Assembly (NCBI GenBank): GCA_920105625.2
Contig: OV050030.1
Coordinates: 114,868,814 to 114,932,813 of the forward strand
Origin: Clusia tigrina
Lineage: Eukaryota > Arthropoda > Insecta > Diptera > Clusiidae
DNA length: 64,000 nt
Direction of reading: 5' to 3'
Below are positions 10,868 to 25,509 of this stretch, one piece after another (the stretch's first letter is position 1; the number at the start of each line of letters is the position of its first letter). The notes below the pieces were generated by a model. That model did no database searches. It worked only from the letters and a program-made list of their open reading frames with translations, and was not told the origin of the DNA. Position numbers and translations under genes: made by a program.

Positions 10868-11143
10868 TCAAATTGAATTGAAAATAGAGTTGTGCCAATT
10901 ATTTTCTAAACTGGAATTTTTTCCTCCTCTTGCCTTCTTTTTGGGTTGTGGTGGCGGAGGTGTTGTACTTGGCTTCTTGTTCCTTTGTTGACGTCTTGTA
11001 TATTCTTCAATTGATATCGGTCGTGGTCCTAAATTTGTTGGCTTTGGGACATAAGAAGGTATTTGTGGCTCGTTTGTGTTTGTGGCCTGTGGAACGTATG
11101 GTATTTTAAAATATGCAGTCCACTTCTCGAATATGGAGTCCAC
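10868..11143 (-). CDS. Proline-rich basic small protein (91 aa), likely LTR-element accessory ORF
   Basis: Opens MDSIFEKWTAYF and continues with a proline-rich middle (PSYVPKPTNLGPRPISIEEY). It then has a highly basic stretch with a PPPPQP run and KKKARGGK. The 'RPISIEEY...RRQQRNKK...RGGK' style resembles short accessory ORFs of mdg1-like LTR retrotransposons, but I cannot confirm this. It is on the same strand as the myristoylated-type ORF at 10219-10440, about 430 bp away across a TA array. Either ORF may be a fragment of a longer, decayed one. Confidence 0.4.
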   Translation of the reverse strand: MDSIFEKWTAYFKIPYVPQATNTNEPQIPSYVPKPTNLGPRPISIEEYTRRQQRNKKPSTTPPPPQPKKKARGGKNSSLENNWHNSIFNSI

Positions 11144-12079
11144 TTGTGGTTTTAATCCTTCTTCGTGGTTTTCTTTACTGATGTCGATAGCTCGGAATGT
11201 GGGGGAGTAAAAATATTTCAGCTATTGCCGAATGCTGTATTTATTCAGCTATTCCAGAAGGGTTGGCAGGAAAAAATATATTTCAATTTTCTGATGTATT
11301 TTGGAAAAAATTATTCAGCTATCTGGATTCGGTGTGGCAGGATCGCCATGTAAAGGTGTAGACCTATAAACTTGACTAGAAGCGAACCGATGCAACAGTA
11401 TTTGCCAAATGTTTATACAGCCTGGCAGACCGCTCTTCTGTCAGGCGAATAGCCTAATTGTTTTTGCTTCTTTAAATTTTAAACAGCGTAGAAAGTAACG
11501 CTAAATTTTGGAGAGAAAGAAAGATGTGTGCTGGTATCAAGCTGTCAGTTTTTTCTCTGACACTTTATTCTAAATGTACCTCTATTTATATCTAAATTAA
11601 TACATGGTTTTTTTGGGCCGCCTTGCAAGTGTTCATACCATAGAAATTGCTTAGATTGCAATTTTGCTAGTTTGATCCGAATTTGCTGCGCGTCAATTCA
11701 TAATTTTTATGAGCGCGATATCAGCGGAAAACTCTTTCGATGACTTAGCAGAGCATTGAACTTCATGTTCAACGGTGCAGCCAACGCAGACAGCAAAACG
11801 TCGACAGCGAAATGTCGACAGAAAAGCGTGCGTTTGCATTTTCGGCGATTGCTTTTGAGTTGCTGTTTTGTCTCGTTGGCCAGGAAGGCAGTATAAGTAT
11901 GTGTGTATGTTATTGTGGCGGCTTGCAAGAGGCTTTACATTGTTCATGAATTCTTTTGTATTTATGCGTGTACGCTACAATATGTTTATGAGTAAATAAG
12001 TGTGTTATAATGTACTCGTATGTATGTTACATGTACACTACAAGAGTGTCTTTGGGGGAAGGAAAGACAAAACGCATCA
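11144..12079. other. About 0.9 kb without recognisable genes
   Basis: No coding sense in any frame beyond short chance ORFs. A purine run GTGGGGGAG at about 11199-11207 resembles a polypurine tract. A short direct repeat (GTCGACAG at 11800 and 11814) is present. The stretch may hold the decayed LTR or leader of the adjacent minus-strand element, but I see no paired LTR. Confidence 0.4.
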
Positions 12080-12727
12080 AAATGCATCAAGAGCTATAGG
12101 ATCGGCAGCAAAAGCTTCCACTTGCAGCTATTGCTCTGGCAAGTATCACACCTTATGAGACTGCAAATCTCGGAGCTAAACCAAGTGTAACAAAAAACCC
12201 AATTCATTGTTACACTTTGAATCGAAGGATCCAGCGCCAAAAATAGCAATCAGCAATCTAGTACAGAAACTAAGTTGACTGCAACCAATTCTTCGGTAAC
12301 ATTAGCTGCAGCTAACACTTTGACGGCCTTCTAGGGCCATGTCTTACTAGCAACAGCTAAAGTCAAAATCACAGCAAATAGCGGATAATCTATTGTTTTC
12401 AAGGCAATCTTGGATTCCGGGTCTCAGATCAACCTAGTAACTGAGCGACTCATTAAGAAATTGACTATAGTTCCAACCAAGGCTTTGTTAAGCATTGAAG
12501 GCATTCGTCAAAGAGTAAAGAGTGCAACTCAACCGGTCTACGAGAAACAACAATCAAGAACAGGCCCCTTCGAAACCAGACTGGAGACCTTTGTACTACA
12601 AACCATCATTCCAGCTCAGCCAGCTCAACAAATTGACGTCTCATCATGGTCGATTCCGGAAAACATACAATTAGCTGACACAGAATTTCACCAACCTGGA
12701 AAAATCGATGTTGACTTTTTGAGGTGA
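12080..12727 (+). pseudogene. BEL/Pao gag-pol fragment: broken zinc knuckle plus aspartic protease
   Basis: A decayed gag tail at 12115-12240 (CSYCSGKYH, a stop, then DC) is followed by a protease domain from about 12405 (ILDSGSQINLVTE, the DSG catalytic motif). The protease runs to [23 protein letters not shown], a typical BEL/Pao boundary. The BEL copy at 33721-34173 reads ALLDSGSKFNFIT ... QWSIPKNIKLADP on the other strand, which supports the call. Several stops lie in the gag part. The fragment ends at the inverted repeat at 12738. Confidence 0.75.
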
Positions 12728-12737
12728 CTTTTTGACA

Positions 12738-13449
<712 letters not shown>

Positions 13450-13724
13450 TTCCCCATTGCGAATGTCCAATAAACTTTTTAAAAATGAACTTATTTTCTC
13501 ATTAGGCAACGAAATGCATTGCCATGAGGAGCCCCACCGTAATTATCATAGGCACTATATTCGCCTACCTAACTTCTATGAACAATATATAATATAAACT
13601 CTAAAACAAAAACATGACCCCAATTTTTTAGCAATTATTCAGAAAACATTATTTAGCAATTCTTCACCATATTTAGCAATCAACCATATTTAGCAATTCT
13701 TCAGAAAACATTTAAAGAACATTT
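13450..13724. repeat. Spacer with repeated TTTAGCAATT motifs
   Basis: No coding sense. Between 13627 and 13712 the motif TTTAGCAATT or close variants occurs four times, twice followed by ATTCAGAAAACATT or CTTCAGAAAACATT. This is a short degenerate tandem array just before the errantivirus-like fragment. Confidence 0.7.
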
Positions 13725-14583
13725 TTCTAATCCGAATCACACAAAGAGTTGTTCAAGACGTAAGTAACGAAGAGCACAAGTGTACCATTATTGAAAATGA
13801 ACACAGACGCGTTCATAGGAACCATTTGGAAAATAAAAACCAAATCCTTGAGAAATTTTATTTCCCACAAATGACAAAGCTTATTAAGCAATACACTAAA
13901 GTGTATCATGTTTGTAACACAAGCAAATATGACAGAAACCCTCAAACGCCAGAACTACAGGCCACTCCAATACCAACATATCCCACAGAAATCCTTCATA
14001 TAGATCAAACAATTGTAATGGACAACGAAGGGAGTTTCAGAAGCCCCATTGTCAAGAATTATCTGCAAGCGTTAGGAATAGAAATTTATATAGTACCATG
14101 CTAAAAAAGGGAAGCGAATGGTGCCGTAGAACGCGTGCATTCAACAATAATTGAAATGATACGTTGCTTACTTCGCGAGTATCAAGATTTATCATTAAAA
14201 GAATTGGTCAATATCACCGTAGACCGATACAATAACAGCGTCCATTCCATTATCAAAAGGAAACCCGTTGACATTTTTTTCGGTAGGACAAAAATAATTA
14301 ATTATCAAGATTTAATAGATTTTAAGGAAATTATAAACTCAGATTTAAAGCATGAAATCGCTCGAAACTATCAGGTTCAATTACAAAAGTACAATAAAAA
14401 AAGAACTAAACCTAAACTATTTAAACCAGGTGAAATAGTTTACAAATTAAATAAACAGATTAAAACAAAGATAAAGCCATTTTTCGAAAGGGAAATCATA
14501 GCAAATGACAACACAGTCACTGTCAGAACAGACAGTGGAAAAACACATAAATCTCACCTAAAAAATCAAATCTTTCCAGGTTA
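13725..14583 (+). pseudogene. Errantivirus/gypsy-type integrase fragment
   Basis: Integrase of a gypsy-group element. The zinc-binding region is partly kept (HRRVHRNH ... YHVCNTSKYDRNPQ), then ILHIDQT, and the third catalytic Glu in GAVERVHSTI. A segment between the first Asp and DNEGSF is missing, and a stop interrupts at 14101-14103. The C-terminal part (FKPGEIVYKLNKQIKTKIKP) leads directly into the env-like region, the same pol-env order as in the element at 18717-25296. Sequence differs clearly from that copy, so it is another family. Confidence 0.8.
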
Positions 14584-15717
14584 ATGTCTTTCATGGTAAT
14601 TGCAACAGTCGATATCTATGAATACCACAGTCCCCTAATCTCAATTAAACAAGGAACAGGAACAATTATTAAGGACAACTACAAAATCATACACATCATC
14701 GACTTGTCAGAATACGACCAAATTACCAAAGAACTTAAGTCAATAGTCCGATTCGATATAAACAAATCTGGAACATTGGGACCACAACTTGAACACCAGC
14801 TGAAAAAGATTGACGGATATCTAGAACAATTACACGCTATACCCAGACAAAAAAGCAAAAAAATCTATAAATTGGATTTTGTCAGCATGGAAATGGTTGA
14901 CAGGAAATCCAGACGCAACAGACTGGGACGAAATACTAAGGACAAAGGATACCCTAACAGAAAACAATAATAGACAATACAGTATCAACAAACATTTGAT
15001 TAAAACAAATAGCATTTAACAAACTCTCCATACTACCAAAGATGATTAAGAACAGATAGTTTTAGCAGAAAAATTAGCAAAAAAAGACATTGTGAACAGT
15101 GCTCTCCTAAATAAACCAGAAATAGCAAAAATATTATCTCAAATAGAAACACTTCCATTTCAAAATGAACTGCAAGCGATAGAATATGCAAAACCAGCTA
15201 TGGTTGTAAGATATTCGATCCTTCTGTATGTTATATCCTTACCACAAACAAAAGATACAATTTACAATGACATACTAATTCGTTCGACAGTCTACAATAA
15301 TTAGAAAGTTACGCTTAAATATGCTAACTTATTAATTTCACATACAGAATAATTTTGTATTAAAGAAAAGAGTGAAACGCTCCAAGGAACAGTTATATGC
15401 AAAAAAGACCAACTGGAAAGACTTGAAACTAATAATTGCATCTCACAATTGCTTAATGGCGACCACGCTACTTGCGATTATCAGTTCCAAAACAAACAAA
15501 CAGTAGAGGTAATTAACAACGGAACCTTGCTTCTTACAAACTACTTAGGGAACTTATAATTTGCTAACAGCACCCAAAAACTAAATGGAACATTTATTAT
15601 AAACTTCATCAACGAATCTATTACTTTAAATGAAATACAGTATACCAATGGGGAAACTACAGAATATCAAATTTTACCAACAGTTCTACAGTGTTGTTGT
15701 GACGACTACGAAACAAA
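14584..15717 (+). pseudogene. Errantivirus env-like fragment, degenerate
   Basis: Follows the integrase fragment at once. Coding sense changes frame several times (14584-14970, 15092-15304, 15400-15700). An arginine/lysine-rich cleavage-like site precedes a hydrophobic-aromatic stretch near 14860-14910. The last part keeps cysteines typical of the Env ectodomain (near 15400 and 15470). The C-terminal membrane anchor is lost, because the reading is cut near 15718 by the mariner-like half element. Multiple stops make it non-functional. Confidence 0.6.
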
Positions 15718-18690
<2,973 letters not shown>

Positions 18691-18716
18691 TATATTGTAC
18701 GAATTCATATAAATAT

Positions 18717-18913
18717 TAATCGCACAGCCTTCAACTGTAACATAATGTTTAATACGAGTAAGTAAAGTATATTTGGGTTTCGGGTGTCGGCGCATGGAAT
18801 GTTGGCGGCAGCATAATTGTGCCAAAGTTGCAAAACTAGCTGAACATGCACCGTTGACTGTGAATTGCATGATCACCGGGTCAGTGAACTATGCCTGGCC
18901 GAATGTGTCAACT
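18717..18913 (-). repeat. Errantivirus 3' LTR, shortened/diverged
   Basis: Starts AGTTGACACATTCGGCC at 18913 (minus strand). The part 18774-18913 matches the 5' LTR at 25157-25296 almost base for base. Below 18774 only weak similarity remains, and the LTR is about 115 bp shorter than its partner. The lower edge (about 18717) is an estimate. Confidence 0.75.
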
Positions 18914-18930
18914 CCTCCTTCGCTAGATTG
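18914..18930 (-). promoter_or_regulatory. Polypurine tract for plus-strand priming
   Basis: On the minus strand GCGAAGGAGG lies directly before the 3' LTR start AGTTGAC. Position and purine content fit the primer for second-strand synthesis. Confidence 0.75.
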
Positions 18931-18971
18931 AAGGCCGTCCTCGGTTTTCCTTAAAGTGTCCAGTACAATTT

Positions 18972-20377
18972 TCAGGGACGATATCTGTTTGAAAATCCGA
19001 TAACCAGAGCGATGATGGTGAGTACGCTGAACGCCGTAGGCCATACCATTAGCTTCCTTTCGACTTTGTTAATGTAGTGTAGGTTATCGAAGTTCAACCT
19101 CTGAAGATAGGGCAAACTCAAAATCTCCTGATGTCCGGTTATATTTAACATAGTCGATGCTGCAGAACCTGGGTGCAGTCGTATGATGTTTTTTGTGTTT
19201 CTGAATTGAGACCCATTTATGTGAACTTCATCGGCAAATGTCAGCAGGAAGGTGCCATGAATAAGCTTGTCTGTTTCATTGCCTATCTTTACTGTAGCTG
19301 TTTCCTCATTTATTATTATGATACCATCGTCTACCACCTCTAATGGCACTAGGTGACTGGGACGGGTATTGCATTGTGCAATGTCTCCAGAATGTAGTTG
19401 TTGCGCACAAGTTGTGAAAGGTAGCTCTTTGCAGAACGTAGCGGTAAGTGTAGCAGTACAATTTCCAATTGGCACGATTTTATTTTCACAGTCCGCCACA
19501 TTACCATATCCAGCAAAATGCAGTATGGTACCATTTCGCTGAACAGGAAACAGGGTTATCTTTTTATAAACAATGCTAGGATCAGGATACTTAATAATAA
19601 AGTGTATAAATTTATAATCTAACAGAACAGTGACAAATAAAACTTCCATTAAGTCTGCTATTGTTATACTGGTAGAGTGCTCCTTTAAAATTTCATTTAA
19701 ATCTTCTGAATCAAGCATTGCCGGGTTTATAATTTGAATTTTTGCGAGTGTTATTGATAACATTAACATTTCAAGTTCTGAGATTACCATTCTATTTCTT
19801 GCTAGTAAATTTTCATAAAGGTGTCCTGTTTCTATTTGTTTTTCCTTTGCAAATTTCATGATAATATTTATAGATTCTGTTATATTATTAATCTTTTCCT
19901 GAACTCTTGTGTTAATAACTGCCTGTCGGTTAATTGATTCATTAATCTCTTGTTGCCGAAATTTTAGTGCTTCAAAGTCGGCAAAATCAGGAGTCCCGGC
20001 AACAACTTTAAGAGCCGTTGCCAAAAAATTAAGACTCCGTGTCTGCCTATGGTGAATGGTTACAGTTTCTAGCAATGATGTAATATGACCTATATCGGAT
20101 TCAAGAATTTTTTTCATATGGGACAGAGGGAATTGATTTATGAGTGATTTTGTCTCCTCGACAATTTCCGAGTACATGGCTAAGTCTGATGAATGTCTTA
20201 GGAACTTAAATTCCTTCCAAATAACTGCATTTCCATCCATTAAGGGAATGTAGTCCGAATTCGAGTAGTCCACAATCTTTCCAGTTGTTGCTGTTACAAA
20301 AAGTAAAACAAGTAAGATCCGAGCCCTAGAGAAAGATACAGAATAGGGTGAGTATTGAACGCTTTTTTTTATCTTCA
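18972..20377 (-). CDS. env: Errantivirus envelope protein, open reading frame intact
   Basis: Encodes a fusion-type envelope glycoprotein of the insect errantivirus/baculovirus F-like family. Features in order are a signal-peptide-like hydrophobic stretch (RILLVLLFV), a furin-type site RQTR near 20043 followed by a hydrophobic fusion-peptide-like segment (SLNFLATALKVV), a long helical region, a cysteine-bearing ectodomain with N-glycosylation sites, and a C-terminal membrane anchor (VLTIIALVIGF). No stop interrupts it. It opens on TTG, not ATG, right after the pol stop. A strong acceptor-like TTTCTCTAG lies at about 20326-20334, so the protein is probably made from a spliced mRNA that brings its start from the leader, as known for gypsy. 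This is a description only; gag and pol of the copy are broken. Confidence 0.85.
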
Positions 20378-23300
20378 ATTGTCCTTATGGACCTCCCTCC
20401 CCCTAATTAGGACCGTTGATCCCAGGTCGGCTTCTACTGTGACTTCTTCAAACAAAGGCGTTAATTTATTACCAAGTCTTTTATTTAATTTCAAAAATCC
20501 TTTGTCGCCTACTTGAAAAGTTCCGTCTCTTCTGTCGGTGTTATGTCTTTTTAACGAAAGTAATTGAGCTTCAGCAATTTTATCCCTTATCTCTGCTTCA
20601 AATTCCGGTGAAGATGAATGTATTATATCAATTGGTCTCTTGTCCACAACGGAGTGGACTGATTTGTTGTATTCTATTGTTGTCTGTAGTATTATCTCAA
20701 CTGTGTCGTTCAAGTGTTTTTCCAATTTTAGACATGTAGCAATTTCCGATAGTGTACTATGGAATCTTTCTACTTGCCCGTTTGAGCTGCTATGGAGAGG
20801 CGGAGAATTAATAATTTCTACGTCAAAGCGATTTTTCAAAAGTGATTTAATTGTTCCTGAATTTAAAGATGGTTCATTATCGCAATATACGATCTTTGTG
20901 CGGAGGTAGAAATTCATGAGTTGTAAAATGCATGGCTCGATGTCAACTATGGTCCTGGAAGCAATAGGTTGAACAATTGCAAATTTCGAAAACTTATCGA
21001 CACATGTTAGGAAATATTTGCTTTGAGTTGAATAAATATCAATATGGAGAATCTCTCCAACTTGGTTAGGGACGGGCGTTTTGCCAATACACTGTTTTTG
21101 TGGATGTCGATCATATTTGGCTTTGTTACAAATTCTACAGTTTGCGACAATTTCCCTTGTCAAACGAGTCATTTTTGGGAAGAAATATTCTTGCAGAATT
21201 TGTTTTATGTTTTCCTGAACTGCTCTATGAGCTCTGCCATGTTCAGCGACTATTATTTCTCTTTGCTCATTTCTATCATGAACATCAATAACCAGCTTGT
21301 TCGAATGCCAAAATTTAGTTGATGGGAAGGTTTCGACCAATTTATTTTGGATAAATGCTAATGTTGGTAAGTCGCACTTGATTGCGTTGACAACGTCTTT
21401 CTTAACTGCATCGCACACCCTTCCTATCAGGTTTTCCCTGTCAGTAAAGTATATGACATGTCTCGTTTTTTGTCCGAACATAATTTTGATATTTCGTGAA
21501 TCTACCATGCCTTCGTCAATAATTATCTGATTTCGGTAACAATTTACTGGTTTGTCAGTCGACTCAATAGTGTATGTTAGCGAAAGTTCACTGTGTACAG
21601 TGGCCAGATCAGAGGGAGCATTTTCTTCCAGAGCGTGAACATTTTGTCTCGATAACGCATCGGCAACAAAATTTTCCTTCCCTGGCTTATAGAAAATTTT
21701 AGCGTTATGCTCGTCGATAAATGCTTTCCATCTTTTTATTTTCGCATTCGTATTTCTATCTGAAACCGCGAATGTCAGTGGCTGGTGATCAGTGTAAATG
21801 TTCAAGTTCTTTACCCCATACAAATAGCTTCTTAGAGATTTTAGAGCCCATACTACGGCAAGTAGTTCACGCTCGTTTGTCGCGAAGTTTAACTCGTTAT
21901 CCTTTAACGTTCTCGAAATCATTGTAATTGGCTTCTTATCTTGAGATAAGACTGCACCTAGGCCAGACGATGAAGCGTCTGTCGTCAAGTCAAATGACTT
22001 CTGATAGTCGGGATATAGGAGCATGACGTCCTCTGAAACTAGGATATCTTTTAATTTTTGAAAAGCTGAACATTGTTTTTCGTCCAAATGAACAGATATT
22101 TTCTTTGATTGTCCCGCACTTACTTTTCCGTTGTCCCCCTTCAGCTCGTCCGTTAGTGGTTTAGCTATGGACGCGAAATCATTTATGAAACATCAATAGT
22201 AGCCCGCTAGGCCAAGGAATGATCTTAAATGGAACAACGTTGTAGGTTGCTCGAACTTTGCGATTGCTTCTATTTTGCTGGGGTTGGTTGTGATACCCCC
22301 ACGAGATACCACGAATCCAAGATACTCAACTTTTTCTTTAAAAAAGATAGACTTTTCCCGTGATACCCTCATGTTTGCATTATACAGTCTGTCCAAAACC
22401 CCTGCGATGTGCTTTACATGATCTTCCATATTTTCCGAGAATATAATCACATCATCTACGTAAACGTAGCATGATTTTCCGATTTGTTCCCGTAGCACAT
22501 CGTCGATAGCTCGCTGAAAAATTCCTTTAAGGCCAAAGGGAAGCCTGCAAAATTCATACTTCCCATTTCCTACGGAAAATGCTGTTTTTTCCCTGTCTTT
22601 TTCTGCCAGGAGGATTTGATGAAATCCTGATTTCAGATCAAGGGTAGTGAAGTATTTTGCTTTTCCAAGATTTGAGAGGATAGCAACTATGTTCGGGATA
22701 GGATACTTATCATCAACCGTTTTTGAATTCAATTTACGAAAGTCTATAACGAGGCGTTTCTTTCTGTTTCCGTGTTCGTCCGTTCCCTTTTTGTCTACTA
22801 CCCATACCGGATTATTGTACGGTGATCTTGAATGCCTAATAATATTATCTCTGATCATACTATTTACTTCACTATTTACAAAGTCTGAAACTCCTAATGG
22901 GTAGGGATATAATTTTGAATAAATGGGGTCCTCGTCTTCTGTTCGAATTGTGGCGATAATATTCGTGTTATACGGGAGTGCCTCATTTGGGTCAGCAAAT
23001 ACAGATATTCTTTCCTTCAACATTTTTTTAAAATTTTTATCTATTTCTAGGGGGACTTCTATGTTTTTGATTTCCGTAAAATTTTCACTTGCGCATTTTT
23101 TGAATTTAATTATTTCGAATCCAGATCGGGTATTTAAAGTTTTATTCTTAAAGTCTAAGGTGGCATTTACTCTATTTAATAGATCAAGCCCAATTATTCC
23201 ATCAAAACTTGATAAATTTGGGAGCAAAAAGAATTCTGTTGTGACATCGAAAAGATGCAGAAGGCATTTTTCCTGAACGGGGTTAAAGCCATGAATTGAC

Positions 23301-23440
23301 TTAACCAAAAACTTTTCTTTTACCGAGGTTACGTTTTTTAATTCTGGGATAGATTTTATGTAATTTTTTGAAGCGCCTGTGTCTATGAGCAATTTAATTG
23401 TTCTACCTGCTATCGTTCGCTCTACAAACGGCAGCAGGGA
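20375..23440 (-). pseudogene. pol: Errantivirus pol: protease, RT, RNase H, integrase; one nonsense codon
   Basis: One frame from about 23440 to 20375 on the minus strand with a single TGA at 22193-22195, where the family would have Arg (a CGA-to-TGA change). Domains in order: protease LLIDTGASKNY; RT with the RLPFGL region and YVDDVI; RNase H (TTDASSSGLGAVL, TNERELLAVVWAL, YTDHQPL, DALSR); integrase zinc region (HGRAHRAV ... CRICNKAKYD) and DDE residues in ILHIDIYS, VYCDNEPS and NGQVERFHST. It overlaps the gag tail in a -1 frame, the usual gag-pol frameshift arrangement, and its stop touches env. Apart from the nonsense codon the catalytic residues are kept. Confidence 0.9.
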
Positions 23441-24692
23441 GCTTTGTCTAAAAAATTCACCTCTTGAAGCTGATTTTCATCGTCTACATCTGTTACCTCT
23501 GACTCAACAATATCCTGGTATTCTTCTTCCTCTTGATTTTCGAAATTGTTTGACTGTGAGATATGATTTACTCTTTGTTGTTTCAGACCGGTATATCTAG
23601 CTGTACCACTATTCGCCCTTTTTGCAGCCTGATTGGGATATGAAGGATAGGTATCATTACCATTTTGGGTCGGTTGTCTGAGCCGGGATGAATTGTCAAT
23701 GTCCATTGGTTGGGGTGGTTCTTGTGTTACGTTTTGATTATTATCCCGTGTCTTTTGCTTGAAATATGGGTTTTTCCCCGGTTGGGAAGTATTTTTTTCG
23801 GAGGGCAAATGTTTTGCCTGTCTATACTCGTTGCGGTGAGCCTTTTCCTCGATACTTCTTGCAAAATTATTCGCGAATTGAAAACGCTCATGATTTGACT
23901 CAACTTTAAGGCCAAAGCTGATGGCAGATCTTTTGGTCGTGCCGAGAAAAGAACGTCGCTAAGAGCTTTTTTTGTTCCCGAGATGAATACTCGCAGTGCA
24001 TCTGCTCTGTATTTTTCATTAAGAGAGGAAGCTATGGCCGAGTCATATGTCATTATTGTTTCATTTATTAAGAGCGTTATTTTCTTTTCTATTTCTTCAT
24101 AGTATTGAATTATTGTCAAGCTTCCTTGACGAAGAATAGACAGCTCCTGCTCTATTAAGTAAATTGGCCGCTTATCAGCGTAAGTAAAATCAAGTCTATT
24201 AATAATTGCTTTGAAATTTAATGGTGTGTCATATGAAGACAGTACCATATCGGCGGGGCCTTTGATTTTATTCCTAATTATACCTAAGGCTTGATAATGT
24301 TTGGAACTTCCCACATAATTTTCAAATATTTTATATGCGGTATGCGCAGCTTTCCGCCATGAAACATATGTTTCGATTTTGCCCTCAAAATCAGGCAAAG
24401 ATTTAACGATGTCTAGTGTTTCGTCACATTTTACGCCGGGAGTTATTACAGCGTCAGTAAAAACTTCCACCTCTGGCGCGGATACTAATGTTCTACGGAA
24501 TTTATTTTCCATTTCTAGAAGCTTTTGCTCGAATACTCTCGCTTGATTTTCAAGTGCAGAATTAACTGCGAACTCTAATAGAGTTTTCATATCGGACTGA
24601 TTAAATGACATTTTCGGATGAATTTCACTCGGTCTAAGTATAGTTTTCAAATCCGCCACTAATTTATCAACTTCAATATCACTAACACTCAT
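23422..24692 (-). pseudogene. gag: Errantivirus gag, one frameshift
   Basis: Starts MSVSDIEVDK at 24692. Contains the gypsy-type Gag core (SLPDFEGKIETYVSWRKAA, RNKIKGPADMVL, DALRVFISGTKK). Near 23912 the sense moves to another frame and continues through a hydrophilic, glutamine/asparagine-rich tail to 23422, where it overlaps pol. No CCHC knuckle is evident, as in other errantivirus Gags, which have an arginine/lysine-rich tail instead. The single-base frameshift would truncate the protein at 23727. A homologous N-terminal piece of a second family lies at 50336-50483. Confidence 0.85.
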
Positions 24693-24966
24693 GAAATGGA
24701 TTTACGTTTATCTAGCCGTAATAAAAACTCGCAAAAATCAATTACAACTCGCACTGAATTTATAATTTTATTTTCCTTTTTTTTTTTTTAAATAAGCACT
24801 CTACTTACATTTTTCAAGGTTTTTCTTAGAAAGATTATTTGCCGCTGCTGCTGCTGTTTTTTCGTGTTGTTTTTCCACGTAGCACGTAGCCGTTGTTGCT
24901 GCTGCTGTGTGTTTGTAGTTGCGTGTGACTGCAACGATGTTGATTTGTTTGGGTGAGTGAGTTCTG
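24693..24966 (-). other. Errantivirus untranslated leader, CTG-rich
   Basis: Between the primer-binding site and gag. It includes two clusters of CTG/GTT-type trinucleotides (24839-24858 and 24891-24911 on the plus strand) and an A-run near 24780-24790 (minus strand). It probably carries the packaging signal and the splice donor for env mRNA, but I could not pin these down. Confidence 0.5.
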
Positions 24967-24984
24967 CTCCACCGATGGGCGCCA
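24967..24984 (-). promoter_or_regulatory. Primer-binding site, Lys-tRNA type
   Basis: Minus strand TGGCGCCCATCGGTGGAG directly follows the 5' LTR. TGGCGCCC at this spot matches the 3' end complement of tRNA-Lys, the primer known for gypsy. Confidence 0.8.
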
Positions 24985-25296
24985 GTTAATGTTTGTACTT
25001 ATCTTGTGCGAAGTCACGAAAATTAAGTACTCATTTATGGGTAAACCATTCAAGTTTATTGTTCAAAACAGACTAAAAACTAAAATACAAAATATTCTTA
25101 TTATGAAGCTAGCCTTGACTTATAATCGCTGCGGCAGCACTTATGTTAAAGCGGATTGGGTTTCGGGTGTCGGCGCATGGAATGTTGGCGGCAGCATAAT
25201 TGTGCCAAAGTTGCAAAAGTAGCTGAACATGCACCGTTGACTGTGAATTGCATGATCACCGGGTCAGTGAACTATGCCTGGCCGGATGTGTTAACT
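24985..25296 (-). repeat. Errantivirus 5' LTR (~312 bp)
   Basis: Begins AGTTAACACATCCGGCC at 25296 and ends ...CATTAACT at the primer-binding site, giving short inverted ends AGTTAA/TTAACT. The first 140 bp match the 3' LTR. Outside it lies TATAGATATATATA, a TA-type target. Confidence 0.85.
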
Positions 25297-25302
25297 TATA
25301 GA

Positions 25303-25509
<207 letters not shown>

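Larger units (their letters stand above)
18717..25296 (-). mobile_element. Gypsy-group errantivirus (LTR, gag, pol, env), nearly complete
   Basis: Runs on the minus strand: 5' LTR (24985-25296), Lys-tRNA-type primer-binding site (24967-24984), CTG-rich leader, gag, pol (protease, RT, RNase H, integrase), env, polypurine tract and 3' LTR (18717-18913). The 6.6 kb size fits an errantivirus. LTRs begin AGTTRAC, as in the gypsy group. Both outer edges touch TA-rich arrays, consistent with the known preference of errantiviruses for TATATA targets. Gag has one frameshift and pol one nonsense codon, while env is open. The two LTRs share about 140 bp at their starts but differ strongly further on, so the insertion is old or the 3' LTR was rearranged. 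Confidence 0.9.

Noticed and set aside
11693..11947. Minus-strand ORFs of 73-84 aa near 11.8 kb
   Set aside because: Two overlapping frames open over the same stretch with no recognisable motif; treated as chance.
13627..13712. Possible CRISPR-like short repeats (TTTAGCAATT)
   Set aside because: Units are 10-24 bp with irregular spacing and no spacers, and the context is an insect-type repeat region; this is a simple tandem repeat.
18717..25296. Free-standing virus genome
   Set aside because: LTRs, TA-type flanks, frameshift and nonsense codon show an integrated, defective endogenous errantivirus.
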